NCBI RefSeq assembly: GCF_000376105.1
Contig: NZ_AQWM01000031.1
Location: forward strand, 1 to 44,531
Direction: 5' to 3'
Length of the DNA: 44,531 nucleotides
From: Asticcacaulis benevestitus DSM 16100 = ATCC BAA-896
GTDB taxonomy: Bacteria; Pseudomonadota; Alphaproteobacteria; Caulobacterales; Caulobacteraceae
Under the pieces are notes generated by a model, which saw only the letters and a program-made list of their open reading frames with translations, was not told where the DNA came from and searched no databases. Both the position numbers and the translations under genes were made by a program. Of the stretch, positions 40,456 to 44,531 are shown one piece after another (position 1 is the stretch's first letter; each line of letters begins with the position of its first letter).

Positions 40456-43400
40456 TCAGTAGATGTAGCGCAAGCCAACCACGATCCGACGATCATTCTT
40501 GATGGCGAAGCGCGGAAGCGTATGCCCAGCCGCATCGACCTGCATGACCGCTTTCGTGGTCGTATCGAGCAGGTTCTCAGCCGAAGTGTGCAGTTGCAGA
40601 TGCTCGTTGACATTCCACTTCAACGATCCATCCAGGAAACCCGTCGGCTCGTTATATGTCGGGTTACCCGTCATGTAGTCGCCTTTAACAATCAGGTACC
40701 GGCTGCGCCAGGAATAGGCCAGACGGGCTTCGAACTTGTCATCCTGATAGATGCCGACGAGGTTCGCGAGGTATTTGGACTGACCGAACAGGTCGGTGAT
40801 GTTGAAACGGCAGGGTTCGCCGTTATTTGTACAGGACTTATCCGGACTCGTGCTGGCGTCGATGTAGGTGAAGTTCGCCTGCGCGCCCAGGTGAGAGAAA
40901 ATACCCGGCAGGAAATCATAGAACTGCTGATAGGCGAGTTCCACACCACTCACATCCACCTTCTGGGTGTTCATCTGACCACTATAGGTGATCGGTACGG
41001 TCTTTCCATCCAGCGTGACGCTGCCAAGGCTTTCAGAGCCGCCCTGAATGACGTCCTGCAGCTTCTTCGTGAACACTGCCGTTGTGATATTTCCGCTTGG
41101 AAAATACCACTCGTAGGAGAGATCGAAGTTGTCCGACGTCGTCGGTCTCAGGCGCGGGTTGCCACCGCCAACATTAATCGCTGTGAGGGTCACATTCTGG
41201 AACCCATCATTACATGTCTCCGGCTGGCCGATGGCCACGCAATGCCCGGCCGGCCACTGCACGGTCGTCGTGCCGGCGCTGTAGTTATTGAAAGCGCGCA
41301 GATCCGCAATATTGGGTCGCGTCAGGTTTTGGCTCGCGCCAAAACGGATCAGCATGTCCTCATTCAGATTCCATTTGATGTTGAATGACGGCAAGACGTG
41401 TGTATCGCCCTTGCTATAGTTGATCGGCTGTGCAGCGCCCTGAAGGTAGGCAGCCGTTCCCGGCAGGAATTCCTGCGGGCTGTTGTGCGAACAGGCATAG
41501 GGTGTCGTGACCACATCGTTGTCATCCTTGCCGGGTGTGCATGTCGCATCCGCAGCGAAGGGAACAAAGACAAGATTACCCGACGATTGCAGATCGGTCT
41601 TCGCATAACGAACGCCGAAATTGCCCTCCAACGACTGGCCGTTGCCGAGATCATGATCGAAGTCCAACTGAACATAGAAGTTGGTCGTCTTTTCGGTAAT
41701 CTCCGAATGGTTATCCGACGGGAACATCGGCACGCGCGGCGCCCAGCCCGCGTCGCGAACGATACCCGTCCCCGGAGCCGAATTGTCTTTGAAGAACTGC
41801 GCCATCTTGTCATAATTCAGCAAATAATCCCGGCTGATATAGACAAACTTGGTGTTGTTGCCCTGAACGAGACCGCCGCGGAAGAAGTCCTTGTAGTCGT
41901 CAACTTCGGTCATACCCGCCGGCAGAGCGCTGAATGGTGTTGCTCCATCGCCGGACCAGGGGGGCGCCACGCCGGCCCAGTTCTGATTGGCGGTATCGTT
42001 GGTTTGGTTACGCTCGGAATAGCGGGCTCCGAACTTGATGTCCTTGAACCACGAATGGTCCGCGAAGTCATAGGACATGTCGGCGCGCAGCGCGAAGAGA
42101 TCGCCATCGCCTTTTTGCTCGTTATCGGCGTTGAACAGCCACCAATAGACGCCCGGATCACCCGTATTGTCAGACGCGAGCGTCTGAGCCAAGCCCGACT
42201 TCACATTGACAATCTGGTTGCCACGCGGATCCATATGGAACTTGAGAGATCCATTGTCGAGGTCGGCCACCTCATCAACCATAAAGTGAGTTTGGCCACC
42301 CGCCCACACTTCAGTCTGAGCCGCGGTCGCCTTGGTGTATTGCGCGTCAAGGGTGAGGTGCAACTGGCTGCTGAAATTGTGCTTCAGATTGATGCTGAAG
42401 TCCTCGGTCTTGGAGTTATCGACCACGCCACGGCCCAGCGTATTGATGCCGTATCCATACGCGCCACCGTCGATTCCGGCACCGTTGATGGTACCGGCCG
42501 TCATCAACTGGCCGATGCCGATCGGCTGGCTACAGCCGCCTTGAGTAATGTCGAAGCCGATATTACAGAGCGCTACGGTGCCGCTGTAGGGCCGGGTAAC
42601 GATATTTGTGAGTATCGTGTTGTTGGGTGTGTTCGCATCTGGCAAATGCTCAACGGTATGCTCGACGGTTTCTGTTCCGTTTTCAACATTGATATACTTG
42701 ATCAGAATGCTCGTCGTGTCGTTCCGCCATTGCCCCGCGAGATAATAGCTGGTGCGCTCGCGGTCCTGCTCATTGTGACGCATCTGGAAGACCGTCTGCG
42801 TGCCGATAACATCACTGACAGGCACACCCGTAAACTTGCCCGGCCCTATCGCCTCAACCGCGCCGACATCAACCTTCGGAACGGGCGCGCCAATCTGCCA
42901 ATCATTGATATTCGATTTAAGCTTGGAATGGGAATAAGACCCCATCAAGCCAAATTCGCCAGCGCCCGTTTGCCAGCGATTGCTCGCGATGACGCTATAA
43001 GAGGGCGACCATTCTTTGCGCAGGTCGGCGTAGGTGCCGTCTACGCTGACGGAAAACAAGGAACCCTTACGGTCGAACGGGGCGAGCGTGCGCAAATTTA
43101 TCGTACCGCCGGCGCCGCCTTCGATCAGTTCAGCCGATGCGTTCTTGTAAACATCCACGCCGCCGACGAGTTCGGGAGGGATGGACGACCAGTCGAGAGC
43201 GCGGCCGCCGTTGGCGGTGAACTGGTCGCGGCCGTTGAATTCAGAACGAACGAACGACAGGCCGCGAATCAGATTGCCGGAGCCTTCGGCCGAGGGGAAG
43301 TCACCGCTCGCGCCGCCGGCGCCGCCGGTGTTGTACTGCGGCAAGATGGAATAGCGCGATACAGATACGCCTGGAATACGGCCCAGCGCTTCCGCCACAT

Positions 43401-43707
43401 TGGTATCTGGCAGTGCTCCGACATCAGACGCGGTGATGGAGTCGACGAAGGTGTCCGACTTGCGCTTGATCTGCGCCGCCGTTTCGAGCGACCTGCGAAT
43501 GCCGGTAACGACGACGACCGTACCATCGGTGGTCGCGGCGGCATCATCCGCAGGGGCTTCCTTGGTGGCGGGCGCCGTCTGAGCCATCGCTGACGAACAC
43601 AGCAGAGCGGCCGCCAGTGCGGTCGATCCTAGCAGCGCCCGACCGCGGCCTGACCGACGTCCGAAACCGTCGGAATTTTGGGCATAGTTGTCCCTTGTAG
43701 ATTTCAT
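40456..43707 (-). CDS. TonB-dependent outer-membrane receptor (halogenase locus)
   Basis: The largest receptor of the window, 1083 residues. The signal peptide has an unusually long basic N-part (MKSTRDNYAQNSDGFGRRSG) before the core LGSTALAAALLCSSAMA, cut near residue 42. The TonB-box-like TVVVVTGIRRSLETA leads to the plug, with SITASDVGALPDTNVAEALGR, VSVSRY, LIRGLSFVRSEFNGRD and GGAGGTINLRTLAPFD. The barrel ends VVGLRYIY. It shares class with the other two receptors but is not close to either. The cargo is unknown; halogenase-linked receptors of this kind have been placed with glycan or aromatic compound use. A 731-codon open frame opposite to it is a shadow, not a gene. Confidence 0.92.
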   Translation of the reverse strand: MKSTRDNYAQNSDGFGRRSGRGRALLGSTALAAALLCSSAMAQTAPATKEAPADDAAATTDGTVVVVTGIRRSLETAAQIKRKSDTFVDSITASDVGALPDTNVAEALGRIPGVSVSRYSILPQYNTGGAGGASGDFPSAEGSGNLIRGLSFVRSEFNGRDQFTANGGRALDWSSIPPELVGGVDVYKNASAELIEGGAGGTINLRTLAPFDRKGSLFSVSVDGTYADLRKEWSPSYSVIASNRWQTGAGEFGLMGSYSHSKLKSNINDWQIGAPVPKVDVGAVEAIGPGKFTGVPVSDVIGTQTVFQMRHNEQDRERTSYYLAGQWRNDTTSILIKYINVENGTETVEHTVEHLPDANTPNNTILTNIVTRPYSGTVALCNIGFDITQGGCSQPIGIGQLMTAGTINGAGIDGGAYGYGINTLGRGVVDNSKTEDFSINLKHNFSSQLHLTLDAQYTKATAAQTEVWAGGQTHFMVDEVADLDNGSLKFHMDPRGNQIVNVKSGLAQTLASDNTGDPGVYWWLFNADNEQKGDGDLFALRADMSYDFADHSWFKDIKFGARYSERNQTNDTANQNWAGVAPPWSGDGATPFSALPAGMTEVDDYKDFFRGGLVQGNNTKFVYISRDYLLNYDKMAQFFKDNSAPGTGIVRDAGWAPRVPMFPSDNHSEITEKTTNFYVQLDFDHDLGNGQSLEGNFGVRYAKTDLQSSGNLVFVPFAADATCTPGKDDNDVVTTPYACSHNSPQEFLPGTAAYLQGAAQPINYSKGDTHVLPSFNIKWNLNEDMLIRFGASQNLTRPNIADLRAFNNYSAGTTTVQWPAGHCVAIGQPETCNDGFQNVTLTAINVGGGNPRLRPTTSDNFDLSYEWYFPSGNITTAVFTKKLQDVIQGGSESLGSVTLDGKTVPITYSGQMNTQKVDVSGVELAYQQFYDFLPGIFSHLGAQANFTYIDASTSPDKSCTNNGEPCRFNITDLFGQSKYLANLVGIYQDDKFEARLAYSWRSRYLIVKGDYMTGNPTYNEPTGFLDGSLKWNVNEHLQLHTSAENLLDTTTKAVMQVDAAGHTLPRFAIKNDRRIVVGLRYIY

Positions 43708-44351
43708 TGTGTTTAGCTCCCTGTCTCGTGTGGCGTGTGGCCCCGAGTTAATTTTATATTCTCTCGCCGCAAAGCAAGAGCCGTCCGTTAGACAGTATTA
43801 TGGTATCGCTAACAATTGGAGATCCGCGCCTTGCCGGTCCCCGCCAGTTAGACATGACGACGTTATGATAGCGGTCACTTTATTTCAAGCATAAAGTCGG
43901 ACATATTTTTGATAAAATGTCCGGCGTTGCCCGATTGCGACATTTTTGCGTTCATATAAAAAATTCAATTTTATAAAATGCTACCGCAAGATAATACGCG
44001 GCGCGGTCTACAGAAATTCCATTTCTGCACGTTTTATTCAATAAATGTATATGCTTATCCGAATATCTAAAGAAAAATATCCTGCGAAAAGAGGGCGGCT
44101 GTGCAATTCCCAAGTGATTTTGAAAATAACTTTTTCTAATGGAATATTTTTTGTCCTCATATATGTCTGAGTATTGCAGCGCTGAAATTGCATAAATCTT
44201 CGAGGTCAATCAGAGGTGGACCTTGATTCAGAGCGGGTTTGCACCGGTGGTGCAAGTAGGCGGTGTGCCACCTGTAAGTCGATCGTGTCCCGGTACGTGG
44301 TGTAACTGAGCGCCTGGCTTCAGTGTTTTCCGAACAGGTCCGGGTTTGTCG
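43708..44351. other. AT-rich intergenic region before the IS256 remnant
   Basis: From about 43870 to 44210 the DNA is far richer in A and T than the rest of the window. It contains no convincing gene; an 85-codon minus-strand frame at 43952-44209 has no family features. Two direct copies of GTTAGACA (43787-43794 and 43847-43854) lie exactly 60 bases apart upstream of the receptor, and an inverted repeat lies at 43898-43923. The 44210-44351 part appears to be the outer end of an IS256 element; an inverted repeat TTGCACC-GGT-GGTGCAA lies at 44239-44255, but the IS boundary cannot be placed. Confidence 0.55.
43898..43923. promoter_or_regulatory. Inverted repeat upstream of the third receptor
   Basis: CGGACAT and ATGTCCG form perfect 7-base arms around a 12-base AT-rich spacer, about 190 bases upstream of the receptor start. 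It has the look of a dimeric regulator site in an AT-rich promoter region. No regulator gene lies next to this locus, so the binder is unknown. Confidence 0.4.
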
Positions 44352-44531
44352 TCAGTTGGCCACTGCTGGCATGCTGAGTAGTGGATCATCGCTCACTTGG
44401 GCGATGGTTTCAAGGGTGATATAGCGTCCGCGTTGAACCGCCCATTCATCGTTTTGTTCGAGCAGGATTGCGCCGACCAGTCTGATGATGGCGTCATCGT
44501 TGGGGAAGATGCCCACGACGTCGCATCGGCG
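44352..44531 (-). CDS. IS256-family transposase, C-terminal part
   Basis: The minus strand reads in one frame from the window edge to a TGA at 44352-44354. It gives 59 residues with [20 protein letters not shown] then [19 protein letters not shown]. This is the ending of IS256-type DDE transposases, where VGIFPNxxAxxRLVGAxLxEQNDEWxVxRRY is conserved. The catalytic residues lie upstream, beyond the edge. The following bases include TTACACCACGTACCGGGACA, which resembles sequences just outside the gene in this IS family. The element is therefore at the right edge of the window, facing inward. Confidence 0.88.
   Translation of the reverse strand, partial: RRCDVVGIFPNDDAIIRLVGAILLEQNDEWAVQRGRYITLETIAQVSDDPLLSMPAVAN

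Noticed and set aside
41398..43593. A 731-codon plus-strand open frame opposite the third TonB receptor
   Set aside because: It is the exact antisense of the receptor barrel, has no ribosome binding site or family motif, and such shadows are common in GC-rich DNA.
43952..44209. An 85-codon minus-strand frame in the AT-rich region
   Set aside because: Amino-acid content follows the AT-rich composition, with no motif or ribosome binding site that I could see.

Overview
The window looks like chromosomal DNA of an aquatic or plant-associated alphaproteobacterium of the Caulobacteraceae (Asticcacaulis or Caulobacter type). The grounds are three very large TonB-dependent receptors of the Caulobacter/Xanthomonas polysaccharide type, LacI-controlled carbohydrate loci, flavin-dependent halogenases placed beside the receptors, a CC0125/CC1285-like exported protein, GC-rich coding DNA and many 4-nt overlapping genes. 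Genus is inferred from gene content, not from a marker gene.

Layout. (1) 1-276: the end of an IS3-family element. (2) 277-10549: a pectin-use locus with a TonB receptor, rhamnogalacturonan acetylesterase, PL10 and PL1 pectate lyases, a LacI-type regulator, kduI and kduD. Four matching operator-like sites (core TGACACCGGT) lie in front of the receptor, in the lyase/regulator divergent gap and before kduI, so the locus looks like one regulon. It covers polymer binding, deacetylation and cleavage, and the conversion of 4-deoxy-5-keto-uronate to 2-keto-3-deoxygluconate. KDG kinase, KDPG aldolase and an inner-membrane importer are not in the window. (3) 10550-11660: a small membrane protein and apparently non-coding DNA. 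(4) 11661-21072: a second glycan locus on the minus strand with a LacI regulator, TonB receptor, GH3, a flavin-dependent halogenase and GH30. Three operator-like sites of the ATTGNNAGCGCTNTCAAT type flank the regulator and receptor. The halogenase is translationally coupled to the GH3 gene. (5) 21173-23972: NhaA, a CaCA-family antiporter and a decayed arsR-arsC fusion.

(6) 24155-34295: the least ordinary part, a tightly packed plus-strand cluster that matches no characterised pathway I can name. Its order is acyl carrier protein, ketosynthase, OmpR-type response regulator, histidine kinase, MtnX-like HAD phosphatase, class III aminotransferase, arginase-like ureohydrolase, small SMR/EamA membrane protein, alpha/beta hydrolase with Cys at the nucleophile elbow, FemAB/GNAT-like transferase, second small SMR/EamA protein, and MipA/OmpV-like beta-barrel. 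I read it as a candidate system for making and exporting an acylated amino compound, possibly an envelope lipid. The product is unknown. (7) 34388-43707: a minus-strand halogenase/TonB locus with three consecutive halogenase-family genes (one without the catalytic residues), a DUF6445-type protein with a 2OG-dioxygenase-like HxD...H...R pattern, a small exported protein and a third TonB receptor. (8) 43708-44531: an AT-rich non-coding stretch and the 3' end of an IS256-family transposase.

I saw no tRNA, rRNA or CRISPR array by eye. Starts were chosen by Shine-Dalgarno sequence, overlap and family alignment from memory; no search was run.
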